The position numbers and the translations under genes were made by a program. A stretch of DNA of 64,000 nt, from positions 3,507,501 to 3,571,500 of the forward strand of contig NZ_JARUBJ010000002.1 of the NCBI RefSeq assembly GCF_029626145.1. The letters run 5' to 3'. Position 1 is the stretch's first letter; each line of letters begins with the position of its first letter. The DNA is from Micromonospora sp. WMMD961. GTDB lineage: Bacteria > Actinomycetota > Actinomycetes > Mycobacteriales > Micromonosporaceae. The notes under the pieces were generated by a model. It did not search any database. It saw only the letters and a list, made by a program, of their open reading frames with translations, and was not told where the DNA came from. This document shows, in pieces, positions 54,803 to 62,544 of the stretch.

Positions 54803-56044
54803 ATGGACGTGTCAGCGGGCGCGATCGGCGCCACGGCGAGCCGGTCGAGCGCCGGGCAGCGCCTCCACGACCTCGACGCGCTGCGGGGCTTCGCGCTGCT
54901 CGGGATCTTCGTCGTGAACATCACCTTCATGGCCTCCGGTTACCCGGGCAATCTGATCACGGACCCGGCGTTCTCGTCGGTCCTCGACGACGTGGCGCGG
55001 TTCCTGTCCACGGTGCTCGTCGACATGAAGTTCTACCTCCTCTTCTCGTTCCTGTTCGGATACAGCTTCACCCTGCAGATGGAGGCGGCTGGGCGCGCGG
55101 GTGCCGCGTTCGCGCCGCGGATGCTGCGCCGGATCGCCGGCCTGTTCATCCTCGGCGCCCTGCACACCGCGCTTCTGTACGGCGGTGACATCCTGATGAC
55201 GTACGCGGTGGTCTGCCTGGTCCTGCTCGCGATGCGCCGGGTCCGCGACCGGACGGCGCTGCGCGTCGCCGGCATGCTCTACGGGGTCGTGCTGATGAGC
55301 CTGCTGGCCAGCGGGCTCTTCGTGAACTCCTCCGCGTTCCTGCCGAACCGAGCCGAGGCGCTGGCCAACGCCGAGAAGGCGACGGCCGCGATGCTCGGCG
55401 GATGGGGCGACGTCATCGGCCACCACCTCTCCGGGCTCCCCTTCCTGGTGCTCCAGTCCGCGACGTTCCAGGGCCCGACGGCGCTGGCGATGTTCCTGCT
55501 CGGCATGGTTGCCGGCCGACGGCGGCTCCTCGCCGGCGTCAGCGGTCACGAACCGGTGCTGCGGCGGATCCAGCGGATCGGTTTCCCCGTGGGGATCGCG
55601 GGCGGCGTGGTGTACGCGCTGGGCGGCGGCAACGTCGAGCCACTGGCCGTGGGTGTGAGTGCGGCGACCGCGCCGCTGCTGACGGCCGCGTACGTGGCCA
55701 CGCTGCTGCGGATGATGCACGGCCTGCGGTTCGGGTTCGTGCGGTCGGCCCTGGCGCCGGCGGGCCGGATCGCGCTCACCAACTACCTGGGGCAATCGCT
55801 GCTGGGGCTGCTCATCTTCAGCGGGATCGGGCTCGGCCTGGCCGGGAGGGTGTCGCCGGTGGGGACGACCGGGCTGGCATTGCTGATCTTCGCGGCGCAG
55901 CTTGCGGTGAGCGCGTGGTGGCTGCGCCATCACCGGTACGGGCCGGCGGAGTACGCGCTACGGCGGGTGACGAACGGACGGACGCCACAGACCGGCGAGA
56001 TCTCTGGCCGGCGTGGTCGACGCGGGATCACTCGAAGAACTTGA
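54803..56044 (+). CDS. DUF418 family membrane protein
   Basis: The 413-aa polytopic protein has about ten membrane helices. It starts with the family-typical RLHDLDALRGFALLGIFVVN and contains KFYLLFSFLFGYSF, LTNYLGQSLLGLLIFSGIGL and a C-terminal WLRHHRYGPAEYALR. DUF418 proteins (YeiB/YxaH group) have no firmly known function. The TetR gene next to it suggests induction by a compound, perhaps in efflux or envelope modification. GGGGAGAAAAGC precedes the ATG. It converges on the broken GH43 gene with 17 bases of overlap at the ends. Confidence 0.88.
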   Translation: MDVSAGAIGATASRSSAGQRLHDLDALRGFALLGIFVVNITFMASGYPGNLITDPAFSSVLDDVARFLSTVLVDMKFYLLFSFLFGYSFTLQMEAAGRAGAAFAPRMLRRIAGLFILGALHTALLYGGDILMTYAVVCLVLLAMRRVRDRTALRVAGMLYGVVLMSLLASGLFVNSSAFLPNRAEALANAEKATAAMLGGWGDVIGHHLSGLPFLVLQSATFQGPTALAMFLLGMVAGRRRLLAGVSGHEPVLRRIQRIGFPVGIAGGVVYALGGGNVEPLAVGVSAATAPLLTAAYVATLLRMMHGLRFGFVRSALAPAGRIALTNYLGQSLLGLLIFSGIGLGLAGRVSPVGTTGLALLIFAAQLAVSAWWLRHHRYGPAEYALRRVTNGRTPQTGEISGRRGRRGITRRT

Positions 56045-57101
56045 GGCTGAACCCGGTGTCGGTCGTCGGGCCGGGCACGTTGGCGCGGCGGTAGGTGGTG
56101 TTGCCCCACCAGCAGAAGGTGCCGGTGTACCAGTACCGGTTCGCCCAGGAGTACGCGGTGCCCTTGGGTACGGCGTGGAACATCAACGGGAACCTCGGCC
56201 CGGCGGGCGGGCTCGTGGCGATGTCGCCGTTGAGCAGCACGAAGCTGTGGTGGCCGGGCCCGTTGACGTGCAGTGTGGGATCTCATCCGGCCATCATGGT
56301 GGCCCGGTTCGAGCCGAACAGGCAGCCGTTGGACTTGTACCAGTCCCACACGTACGTCGGGTCACCGCCGGCGCGCAGTCGCAGGTCGGCCAGGCAGTAC
56401 TGGTCACTCCAGCTGCCGTTGGCGGAGTAGACGATGTGGAGTTGCCCGTTGGGGTCCCTGATCGCCTCGGGGGACTCGTTGATGTACGGGTTGCCGACGA
56501 CGCGCTCCCAGCTCTCCCGTGGTTGGGAGATGACGTACCGGTTGCCGGTCGGGGTGAGCGGGTCACTCATGCGGCTGAGGTAGATGTTCTGTTCGACGTT
56601 GGTGTCGCCGGCCCACCCGGACCAGACGAACCACCGCTGCCCGTTGAAGGTGAACAGGCTGCCGTCGATGGCCCACTTGCCGTCGGGCAGCGCGAGCTGC
56701 CGTTCGGCCGTGTAGCCGCTGGCCGGCGACGCCGAGTGGATCACGTACATGCGGTGGGCGGCAGCGCGCCCGGCCGAGAAGTAGATGTAGTACCGGCCGC
56801 CGTCGGTGACGATCTCCGGGGCCCAGACCTCGCCGAGGTTGCGGGTGTCCGTCCACACCTGTCGCGCGGGCGCGGCGGCCAGCGCGTCGGGTGACGCTGC
56901 CTGCCGTACGGCAACGCCGCCGTCGAGCGACTGGACCGAGATGTAGGTGGAACCGACGCGGATCACGCTCGGGTCGGCGGCCCGCAGGCCGGTCTGCCCG
57001 GCGGTCGCCGGTCCGGCACCGACCGCGGACAGGCCGGTGGCGAGCACGGCGGCCAGCAGGGCGGAGAGGATTCGTGGGAGGGTTCGGTTTCCGATGGTCA
57101 C
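56028..57101 (-). pseudogene. Secreted GH43-like glycosidase interrupted by a TGA
   Basis: A GTG at 57101 with a GAGGAAAGG site opens a frame with a signal peptide (ILSALLAAVLATGLSAVGAG, cleavage near GPATA). A five-bladed propeller of GH43 type follows: DPSVIRVGSTYISV, WAPEIVTDGGRYYIYFSAG, WAIDGSLFTFNGQRWFVW, NPYINESPEAI. A TGA at 56283-56285 ends it early. Reading continues in the same frame with DPTLHVNGPGHHSFVLLNGD and the propeller end to 56028. So one nonsense codon, not a frameshift, breaks the gene. Either a recent pseudogene, a sequencing error, or read-through. Confidence 0.75.
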
Positions 57102-57165
57102 GATCGGGGCCCTTTCCTCGGTCAGCATCGACGCTTGTAGATTAACTTCAGGAGGGTGGATCGGC

Positions 57166-57852
57166 ATGAAGTTCCTTCTCACCTCGGGGGGCATCAGCAA
57201 CCCGAGCATCTCCGACGCGCTCGTCGGCCTGCTGGGCAAGCCGATCGCCGAGTCCACGGCCCTGTTCATTCCCACAGCTGTCCACCCCTTCCCCGGCGGG
57301 GCGGAGAGGGCGTGGAAGGCGGTTCACGGTCGGGCCGACATCCCGCTGACCCAGCTGGGTTGGAAGTCCCTGGGGTTGTTGGAGCTCACCGCGCTGCCGA
57401 CCATCCGAGAAGAGAACTGGGTCCCGGCGGTCCGGGAGGCCGACGCCCTCCTCGTCTGGGGCGGCGACGTGCTGTACCTGACCCACTGGATGCGCCAGTC
57501 GGGCCTGGCCGACCTCCTGCCGTCGCTGACTGACACGGTCTATGTGGGGGTCAGCGCCGGGAGCATCGCGGTCACGCCGCACAACTGCGACGCCGAGTTC
57601 GATCTCGGGTTCGTCCCGGACGGCAGCGACATGGCGAAGGACGCCGACCGGGCGTTGGGGCTGGTGGACTTCACGCTGTACCCCCACCTCAACCATCCGG
57701 AGATGTCGGACACCACGTTGTCCGACATCCAGAAGTGGGCGTCCGGCATCCCGGTCCCGACGTACGCCATCGACGACAACACCGCCATCCGTGTGGTCGA
57801 CGGCACCGTCGACGTCGTCTCCGAAGGCGAGTGGGCACTGATCAACCCCTGA
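57166..57852 (+). CDS. pepE: Peptidase E (S51 family, alpha-aspartyl dipeptidase-like)
   Basis: The 228-aa protein has the S51 features: a glycine-rich start (KFLLTSGGISNP), VWGGDVLYLTHWM, and the nucleophile elbow GVSAGSIAV with Ser130, followed by LYPHLNHPEMSD. Members release N-terminal Asp from dipeptides or act as cyanophycinase relatives. The AGGAGGG site is 12 bases before the ATG. It diverges from the GH43 gene, sharing a short promoter region with TTGTAGATTAACTT around 57134-57147. Cytoplasmic. Confidence 0.9.
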   Translation: MKFLLTSGGISNPSISDALVGLLGKPIAESTALFIPTAVHPFPGGAERAWKAVHGRADIPLTQLGWKSLGLLELTALPTIREENWVPAVREADALLVWGGDVLYLTHWMRQSGLADLLPSLTDTVYVGVSAGSIAVTPHNCDAEFDLGFVPDGSDMAKDADRALGLVDFTLYPHLNHPEMSDTTLSDIQKWASGIPVPTYAIDDNTAIRVVDGTVDVVSEGEWALINP

Positions 57853-57866
57853 GCGGGGCGTTCCCT

Positions 57867-57956
57867 TCAGTCGAGCACCGACTCGCCGCCCGGGTTGGCG
57901 AACGGCTCTCCGCGTACCTCGATGGTGGTCTTTCCCGGGGCGGCCGGAACCCTCAC
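57867..57956 (-). pseudogene. Coding-like stretch continuing in frame after the PH-like gene
   Basis: Right behind the TAG stop of the gene at 57957, the same frame continues with GTG and encodes RVPAAPGKTTIEVRGEPFAN and a short end before TGA. The text resembles a beta-strand C-terminus of an extracellular domain. It may be a small gene remnant, an extension reached by read-through, or chance; third-position GC is high. Confidence 0.3.
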
Positions 57957-58481
57957 CTACCTACCGGGTGCATCCCGTTCCGACGCCGGGACCGGTGGCA
58001 GGTGGCGGGCGAGTGCGTCACGCAGGGCGCCCGTCGCGGGCCGAAGCAGGCCGACGTTGACCGTGTAGACAGGCTGGCCGGCACGGATCCGTGGACGAAG
58101 CGTCGTGCCGGGCGGTGCGGCCGCTCCTGGGCGCACCGTGACCTGGAGGACGGCGAACGGGCCAGGGCGGCGAACCGTCGCCGAGTGGATCGCCTGCCAT
58201 GGGAGGACGGCGGATCGCCCCTTCTCGACGAGCCCCAGCGCCGGAGCGGTGACGTCGACCGATGACCAGTTCTTCCGATGCAGCACAACCGAGAGAACGC
58301 TGAAGACGACGGCGTAGAGGACACCGGAAGCGGCGATGTTCGTGTAGTCGGCCGGCAGCCGTCCGGCGACGAGTGCCAGCACGGTTTGGACGAGAACCCA
58401 GGCCAGCAGCCCCATCAGCAGCATGAACACGAAGGTGAGGCGGGTGGACGTACGGAACGTCGTCCTGTCGTTCTCGTCCAC
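57957..58481 (-). CDS. PH-like domain membrane protein
   Basis: The 174-aa protein has two membrane helices near the N-terminus (about 15-40 and 50-70; LTFVFMLLMGLLAWVLVQTV, GVLYAVVFSVLSVVL). A soluble domain follows, with GLVEKGRSAVLPWQAIHSAT, PFAVLQVTVRPG and a C-terminal helix LRDALARHL, as in bacterial PH-domain (DUF2244/YdbS-like) proteins. The GTG at 58481 follows GGAAGG. Function is unknown; membrane-associated signalling or envelope roles are reported for relatives. Confidence 0.75.
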   Translation of the reverse strand: MDENDRTTFRTSTRLTFVFMLLMGLLAWVLVQTVLALVAGRLPADYTNIAASGVLYAVVFSVLSVVLHRKNWSSVDVTAPALGLVEKGRSAVLPWQAIHSATVRRPGPFAVLQVTVRPGAAAPPGTTLRPRIRAGQPVYTVNVGLLRPATGALRDALARHLPPVPASERDAPGR

Positions 58482-58607
58482 AAGGGTCCTTCCGCCGACC
58501 GTGCCGACGACTGTAGGGCATTCCTGGTTGGCGTGCGCTGCCCGCATGACTGCTGACCGACCAGGCTCCGCTGCCTGTCGACCTCGACGATGCCCGTCCC
58601 GACGAGC

Positions 58608-58635
58608 GGGGGACCACCCGTCCGAGTGGTCCCCC
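58608..58635. terminator. Strong hairpin in the 58.5-58.75 kb gap
   Basis: GGGGGACCAC (58608-58617) pairs perfectly with GTGGTCCCCC (58626-58635) around an 8-base loop. It lies between two minus-strand genes, downstream of the SHOCT-like operon, and could stop its transcription before the PH-like gene. Confidence 0.65.
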
Positions 58636-58708
58636 TGGTGTGCTGGTGAGTGGCTAGACTTCAGGTTGGCAGTTCACCTGTGCCCTGCTGCGGCGGGCGC
58701 AGCCTCGG

Positions 58709-58728
58709 GAGGGTGTTCCCGCACCCTC
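58709..58728 (-). terminator. Hairpin just after the SHOCT-like gene
   Basis: GAGGGTG and CACCCTC pair over 7 bases around a 6-base loop, 27 bases downstream of the minus-strand stop at 58756. With the larger hairpin at 58608 it forms a tandem terminator. Confidence 0.5.
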
Positions 58729-58755
58729 TCGAGGGGCCGTCTCGTCAGACGGCGC

Positions 58756-59178
58756 CTACTCGCAGAAGACCCGCACGGTGGCATCGGGCGAATCCACCTC
58801 CACGGTCACCTCGTCGAGGTGCTCCACGAGCGCCTCCAACTGCTCCGGCTTGAGCTGCGTCAGGTCGATCGGCACACCCGAGTCGCTGAGTGAGGCGTTG
58901 GCCTTGGCCAGGGCCTGCGGCGGGACCAGCGCCGCCAGCCGTACGCCGGCCCGCAGCAGTTGCAGTGGCACCCGCACGTTGACCCGCGACGGCTCGCCGT
59001 TGTCGGTGGCGTCCACCAGCACCCGCAGGTACTTCACCTTGCCCTTCGGTCGGGCGTCGGGACTCACCGTCGCCGGTGCCTGGTCCCGTTCGAGGGCGGC
59101 GATCAGCTGCTCCGCCTCCTGGGCGGTGATCTTGCCGGCGGCCAGCATGTCGAGGATGTCCTTGCGTTGTTCGGTCAT
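58756..59178 (-). CDS. SHOCT-like domain protein
   Basis: The 140-aa protein starts with a short helical SHOCT-like motif (DILDMLAAGKITAQEAEQLI), continues with a beta domain (KVKYLRVLVDATDNGEPSRV, VNVRVPLQLLRAG) and a helical end (LTQLKPEQLEALVEHLDEVT). It resembles bacterial proteins encoded with DUF2089 regulators and putative adhesin/bactofilin-like proteins in envelope-stress loci. A GGAGAGG site precedes the ATG. It is the last gene of a three-gene minus-strand operon. Function unknown. Confidence 0.8.
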   Translation of the reverse strand: MTEQRKDILDMLAAGKITAQEAEQLIAALERDQAPATVSPDARPKGKVKYLRVLVDATDNGEPSRVNVRVPLQLLRAGVRLAALVPPQALAKANASLSDSGVPIDLTQLKPEQLEALVEHLDEVTVEVDSPDATVRVFCE

Positions 59179-59189
59179 CTGAACCTCTC

Positions 59190-59450
59190 CTATCGGATAG
59201 CCACGAGCACTGCCAGGCGGCCCTGCTCGATGTCGAAACGGGCGCCGGGCAGCGCCGAGATGACACGCCAACCGGCGCCGAGCGCCCGCACCACACCGAT
59301 GCGGAACACGACGCAGGCCACGATCGCCGCGAGCACGACCAGGACCACGACCGGGAAGAGCACGAGTGCCGCGGGGAGCACCGGAACCCACACGCGGACG
59401 GGCCGGCGGTCCGGGCGGTCGACCCTGACGGTGACCAACTGCGGCATCAT
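59190..59450 (-). CDS. Small membrane protein (86 aa)
   Basis: The protein has a basic start with RVDRPDRRPVRVWV. One or two hydrophobic segments follow (VLPAALVLFPVVVLVVLAAI), then a soluble end (GARFDIEQGRLAVLVAIR). Its ATG overlaps the stop of the DUF2089 gene by 4 bases (ATGA), and the next gene starts 11 bases after its stop, so all three genes are one operon. No family is recognised; it may be the membrane sensor or target of the operon. Confidence 0.75.
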   Translation of the reverse strand: MMPQLVTVRVDRPDRRPVRVWVPVLPAALVLFPVVVLVVLAAIVACVVFRIGVVRALGAGWRVISALPGARFDIEQGRLAVLVAIR

Positions 59451-59824
59451 GCCCGGCCGTCCAACTCGGCCAGCGCCTCCTGTGCGGTGATCTCACCGCG
59501 GCGCAACCGGTCGATGACGTCGGCTCGCGACGGTGCCGGGTCGGTCTCGACGAAGTCGAGCATCTGCGTGATCCGGTTGAGCCGTGACTTGATCGTCGGG
59601 TAGCTCACCCCGAAGATGCGTTCCATCTCCTTGATCGAACCGTGGCAGCGCACGAACGCCGTGACGAAGACCTGGTCCTCGACGTTGAGCTGAGCCAGTT
59701 GCGGTAGCTCGAACTCGCCCTCGATCGCGACGCCGTTGCCCGCCAGGCGCACCCGCTCGACGACGAACGGCTGCCCTCGCGTCAGGCTGGTCAGTTCCTG
59801 CCAGTCCATCGCCTGCTCTGTCAT
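59447..59824 (-). CDS. DUF2089 family regulator
   Basis: The 125-aa protein fits DUF2089: a beta-rich start (IEGEFELPQLAQLNVEDQVF), a helix-turn-helix (VTAFVRCHGSIKEMERIFGV, SYPTIKSRLNRI), and a C-terminal helical SHOCT-like motif (DRLRRGEITAQEALAEL) that resembles the start of the third gene in the operon. The zinc-binding N-terminal part seen in some members is absent. The ATG at 59824 seems to coincide with the transcription start. It probably autoregulates through AT-rich palindromes just upstream. Confidence 0.85.
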   Translation of the reverse strand: MTEQAMDWQELTSLTRGQPFVVERVRLAGNGVAIEGEFELPQLAQLNVEDQVFVTAFVRCHGSIKEMERIFGVSYPTIKSRLNRITQMLDFVETDPAPSRADVIDRLRRGEITAQEALAELDGRA

Positions 59825-59831
59825 AGCTGAA

Positions 59832-59860
59832 TTTATAGCTTAATAATCCTCAACCTCCAA
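59832..59860 (-). promoter_or_regulatory. Promoter of the DUF2089 operon, apparently leaderless
   Basis: On the minus strand TTGGAG (59860-59855) and TATAAA (59837-59832) are spaced by exactly 17 bases. The TATAAA lies only 7 bases from the ATG, so transcription should start at or next to the start codon. Upstream, CTTAATAAAGTTAAG (about 59868-59882) is a near-palindrome that may be an operator. Confidence 0.65.
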
Positions 59861-59882
59861 GGGCTCAGGCCTTAACTTTATT

Positions 59883-60201
59883 AAGATCTAGTTGGTTGGG
59901 CCTGCTGCGAACGGGTCGCCGACCGCTGCGGCGTCCGGGCCGAGCGAGGTCAAACCGCAGCCGCGCCTACGCTCCCAAGCCGGCCTTGAGCGCCGTGTCG
60001 AGACCCCGACACCTGCCCAGTTGGTGCCGGTGACGCTGTTGATGGTCCGGGCGGTCGGCACGGTCACGAGGATGCTTTCGGTGATCCGTCTAGCGCGGCG
60101 CGGGCAGGTGCGCGGTCGTCCAGAACTGGCGGGTGGCGCCGGTGGACCGCTCGTAGAAGTCGTTGAGGTGCACCTGGTCGTCGCGGAAGAAGTGCAGAGA
60201 A
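59883..60201. other. Intergenic region with a possible gene fragment
   Basis: Between the DUF2089 promoter and the TetR stop there is no complete gene. A minus-strand stretch ending at 60090 encodes a coding-like RDDQVHLNDFYERSTGATRQ and a short end; it lacks a credible start and may be a remnant of a lost enzyme gene. The rest shows nothing recognisable. Confidence 0.35.
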
Positions 60202-60867
60202 TCAGGAGCGCGGCAGCATGCCGACGAGCGACGTGATGATCGCGAGCCGCAGGGCTGTCCGCAGGTCGACATGGTGGACAGCGAGCGCCGGCTCGGACTC
60301 GTAGACGGCGAGCAGGCTCGGCGGCGGCGAGGTGTAGGCGGACAGCGCGCCACCCATGATCAGGGCATTCAGGCAGAACAGTTCGGCCCGGTCGCCGACC
60401 TCGGGCAGGTGTCGCCGGATGAGGCCGGCCATCACCGCGAGGTTGCCCAGGGAGGCCCGCTTGTGTCGGCGGGCCGCCTCGACCGAGACGTTGTGCTCGA
60501 GCACCCCGCCCTGTGCGCCGAAGAGATCACAGAGCACCGTCTGGGCGGCGAGCGACCGGCTGAGCACGTCGGCCAGCTGCTCCGCCCGTTGCGTCGCGGA
60601 CCGGTCCGGGTCGACATCGCGGGCCAGTTCCTGCTCCAGCTCTGCCAGCCAGGTCGTCGCCCGGTCGTTCATCAGGTCGAGCAGCACCGCCTCGCGGGAC
60701 TCGAAATAGCGCAGCACCGCCGTCTTGGCCAGGCCGACCCGCCGGCTCAGCTCGTTCAGGGTCACCTCGGCCACCGGCATCTCGTCGAGCATCGCCGAGG
60801 TCGTCTCCAGGATCGCCCGGCGCCGGACCGCACGCTGCTCCTCGCTGCGCGCCCGCTGGAACGTCAT
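60202..60867 (-). CDS. TetR-family regulator
   Basis: The 221-aa protein has a TetR DNA-binding domain (RRRAILETTSAMLDEMPVAE, LNELSRRVGLAKTAVLRYFE) and a helical ligand domain (AAQTVLCDLFGAQGGVLEHN). It is divergent from an SDR gene; the 103-base gap contains three TACCGGCGGT motifs spaced by whole turns of the helix. The start codon has only a weak ribosome site. It should repress the SDR gene and itself until a ligand appears. Confidence 0.92.
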   Translation of the reverse strand: MTFQRARSEEQRAVRRRAILETTSAMLDEMPVAEVTLNELSRRVGLAKTAVLRYFESREAVLLDLMNDRATTWLAELEQELARDVDPDRSATQRAEQLADVLSRSLAAQTVLCDLFGAQGGVLEHNVSVEAARRHKRASLGNLAVMAGLIRRHLPEVGDRAELFCLNALIMGGALSAYTSPPPSLLAVYESEPALAVHHVDLRTALRLAIITSLVGMLPRS

Positions 60868-60887
60868 GACCCCAACCCTAGCTTAGG

Positions 60888-60898
60888 TACCGGCGGTG
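60888..60898. promoter_or_regulatory. TetR operator copy 1
   Basis: TACCGGCGGTG, one base different from the other two copies. It lies 21 bases upstream of the TetR start codon and 22 bases (two helical turns) before copy 2. Confidence 0.65.
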
Positions 60899-60900
60899 CC

Positions 60901-60929
60901 TTGACAGCGTACCGGCGGTACCATACTGT
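60901..60929 (+). promoter_or_regulatory. SDR promoter with operator copy 2 in the spacer
   Basis: TTGACA (60901-60906), a perfect -35 box, is followed after 17 bases by TACTGT (60924-60929). The spacer contains TACCGGCGGTA (60910-60920), a palindrome around a central base. A regulator bound there would block RNA polymerase directly. Confidence 0.7.
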
Positions 60930-60942
60930 TCCGAGCATAAGT

Positions 60943-60953
60943 TACCGGCGGTA
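60943..60953. promoter_or_regulatory. TetR operator copy 3
   Basis: TACCGGCGGTA, 33 bases after copy 2 (three helical turns) and 17 bases before the SDR start codon. It overlaps the expected transcription start region. Confidence 0.7.
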
Positions 60954-60970
60954 CATAAGGAGGACCTGAG

Positions 60971-61885
60971 ATGAAGTGGACCGAGCAGCAGATTCCGCGC
61001 CAGGACGGCCGGGTGGCCGTGGTCACCGGCGCCAACACCGGGCTGGGCTTCGAGACCGCCCGGCGGCTCGCCGAGCGCGGGGCGTCGGTCGTGCTGGCCG
61101 TGCGGGACACCGCGAAGGGGAAGCTGGCCGCCGCTCGGATCAACGGTGACGTCTCCGTACGGGAACTGGATCTGACCTCGCTGGACTCGGTGCGCGCCGC
61201 CGCGGCCGGCCTGCGCGCCTCCCACCCGCGGATCGACCTGCTGATCAACAACGCCGGCGTGATGTTCACCCCGAAGCAGAGCACCCGCGACGGCTTCGAG
61301 ATGCAGTTCGGCACCAACCACCTGGGCCACTTCGCGCTCACCGGCCTGCTGCTCGACCTGCTGCTGCCGGTGCCCGGCTCCCGGGTCGTCACGGTCAGCA
61401 GCAACGGCCACCGCATCCGCGCCGCCATCCACTTCGACGACCTGCAGTGGCAGCGCTCCTACAGTCGGGTCGCCGCCTACGGTCAGTCCAAGCTTGCCAA
61501 CCTGATGTTCACCTACGAGTTGCAGCGCCGGCTCACCGCCCACGGCACCACCGTCGCGGTGGCCGCACACCCCGGGCTCTCCAGCACCGAGTTGGGCCGC
61601 AACACCCCGGCGGTCGTCCGCCGACCGGCAACCCTGCTCGCCTCGACGATCGCCCAGCCCGCGACCGCAGGCGCGCTGCCCACCCTGCGGGCCGCCACCG
61701 ACCCGTCCGTCCTCGGTGGGCAGTACTACGGCCCCGACGGCCTGGGTGAGGTGCGCGGCTACCCGAGGCTGGTCACGTCCAGCCCCGAGTCCTACGACCT
61801 GACCGTGCAGCAACGCCTCTGGGCCGTCTCGGAAGACCTCACCGGCGTGCGGTTCCCGGTGGGCCGGGCAGCCGTCGCGGCGTGA
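60971..61885 (+). CDS. SDR-family oxidoreductase (retinol-dehydrogenase-like)
   Basis: The 304-aa protein has TGANTGLG at 19-26, NNAG in LLINNAGVMFTP, a catalytic Ser in VTVSSNGH, and the Y-x3-K pair in YGQSKLANLM. The start MKWTEQQIPRQDGRVAVVTG and the end LWAVSEDLTGVRF are typical of the bacterial retinol/photoreductase-like group. AAGGAGGAC precedes the ATG. Controlled by the divergent TetR protein. It resembles the SDR at 22522-23520 in overall plan, so the two may be paralogues. Confidence 0.93.
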   Translation: MKWTEQQIPRQDGRVAVVTGANTGLGFETARRLAERGASVVLAVRDTAKGKLAAARINGDVSVRELDLTSLDSVRAAAAGLRASHPRIDLLINNAGVMFTPKQSTRDGFEMQFGTNHLGHFALTGLLLDLLLPVPGSRVVTVSSNGHRIRAAIHFDDLQWQRSYSRVAAYGQSKLANLMFTYELQRRLTAHGTTVAVAAHPGLSSTELGRNTPAVVRRPATLLASTIAQPATAGALPTLRAATDPSVLGGQYYGPDGLGEVRGYPRLVTSSPESYDLTVQQRLWAVSEDLTGVRFPVGRAAVAA

Positions 61886-61903
61886 CGGTGCCGGATCCCG
61901 CTG

Positions 61904-62095
61904 TCAGCCGTCAGAACGTCGCCGTCGTTCCCGCACCGCGAAGCCTACGGCCAGGAAGAGCAACCCGACCGCGATCAACCCGCCGCCCAGGTACCGCAGT
62001 GCCGGTGACACCTCTGGCCAGGCGAATTGCGCAACGATGATCAACAAGAGGAACGCGAGCACGACCAGTGCGCTCGTCGCTTGCCGACGCCGCAT
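61904..62095 (-). CDS. Small membrane protein (63 aa)
   Basis: The protein has two hydrophobic helices (SALVVLAFLLLIIVAQFAWP and LGGGLIAVGLLFLAVGFAV) joined by a short loop, with a basic tail (RERRRR). The ATG at 62095 is chosen; a frame to 62122 is also open. It lies 40 bases downstream of a second small membrane protein on the same strand. No family recognised. Confidence 0.65.
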   Translation of the reverse strand: MRRRQATSALVVLAFLLLIIVAQFAWPEVSPALRYLGGGLIAVGLLFLAVGFAVRERRRRSDG

Positions 62096-62135
62096 CGTGA
62101 ACCCCCTTGATCCCCTGCGCATATCCGTGGCTCCC

Positions 62136-62321
62136 TCAGTCCCCTTGCTGCCGCCGGCGGCGCAGCAGGTGCACGAGTACGGCAGTCAAGCCCAGGATGC
62201 TGATCGCGGCCGAGGTGGCCACGAACGCGTTTGGATAGCGCTCGCCGACCGTGCTGGCGAGCACAAACCCGATGATGGCGCCCAGCACCACGAGGAGCAT
62301 GCCGAGAGTCGGTCGTTTCAC
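62136..62321 (-). CDS. Small membrane protein (61 aa)
   Basis: The GTG-started protein has two hydrophobic helices (TLGMLLVVLGAIIGFVLAST and an AAISILGLTAVLVHLL segment) and a basic tail (RRRR). A GAGGAG ribosome site lies upstream of the GTG, which is the reason for this start. It resembles the neighbouring 63-aa protein in layout, so they may act together. The gene pair diverges from the sigma-factor gene. Confidence 0.65.
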   Translation of the reverse strand: MKRPTLGMLLVVLGAIIGFVLASTVGERYPNAFVATSAAISILGLTAVLVHLLRRRRQQGD

Positions 62322-62544
62322 TGGGCACTCCTCTGTGGCGGCCGGACCTGACCTGACCTTCCTGGTTGTGCTCGAAGTTCTCCTCCGCCAAACCTGCGAG
62401 ACGCGGTGATCGTGTCGATGCGTGCGCTGCGGCGTGACCCGGCTTTGTGGCGGCGGACCCCGCCGACGCGGCCCCGGTGATGAGTTTCCCGGCCCGCGCC
62501 CGTCACACCTACGAAAGGACATGACGAGACGGAAGGATGACGTG

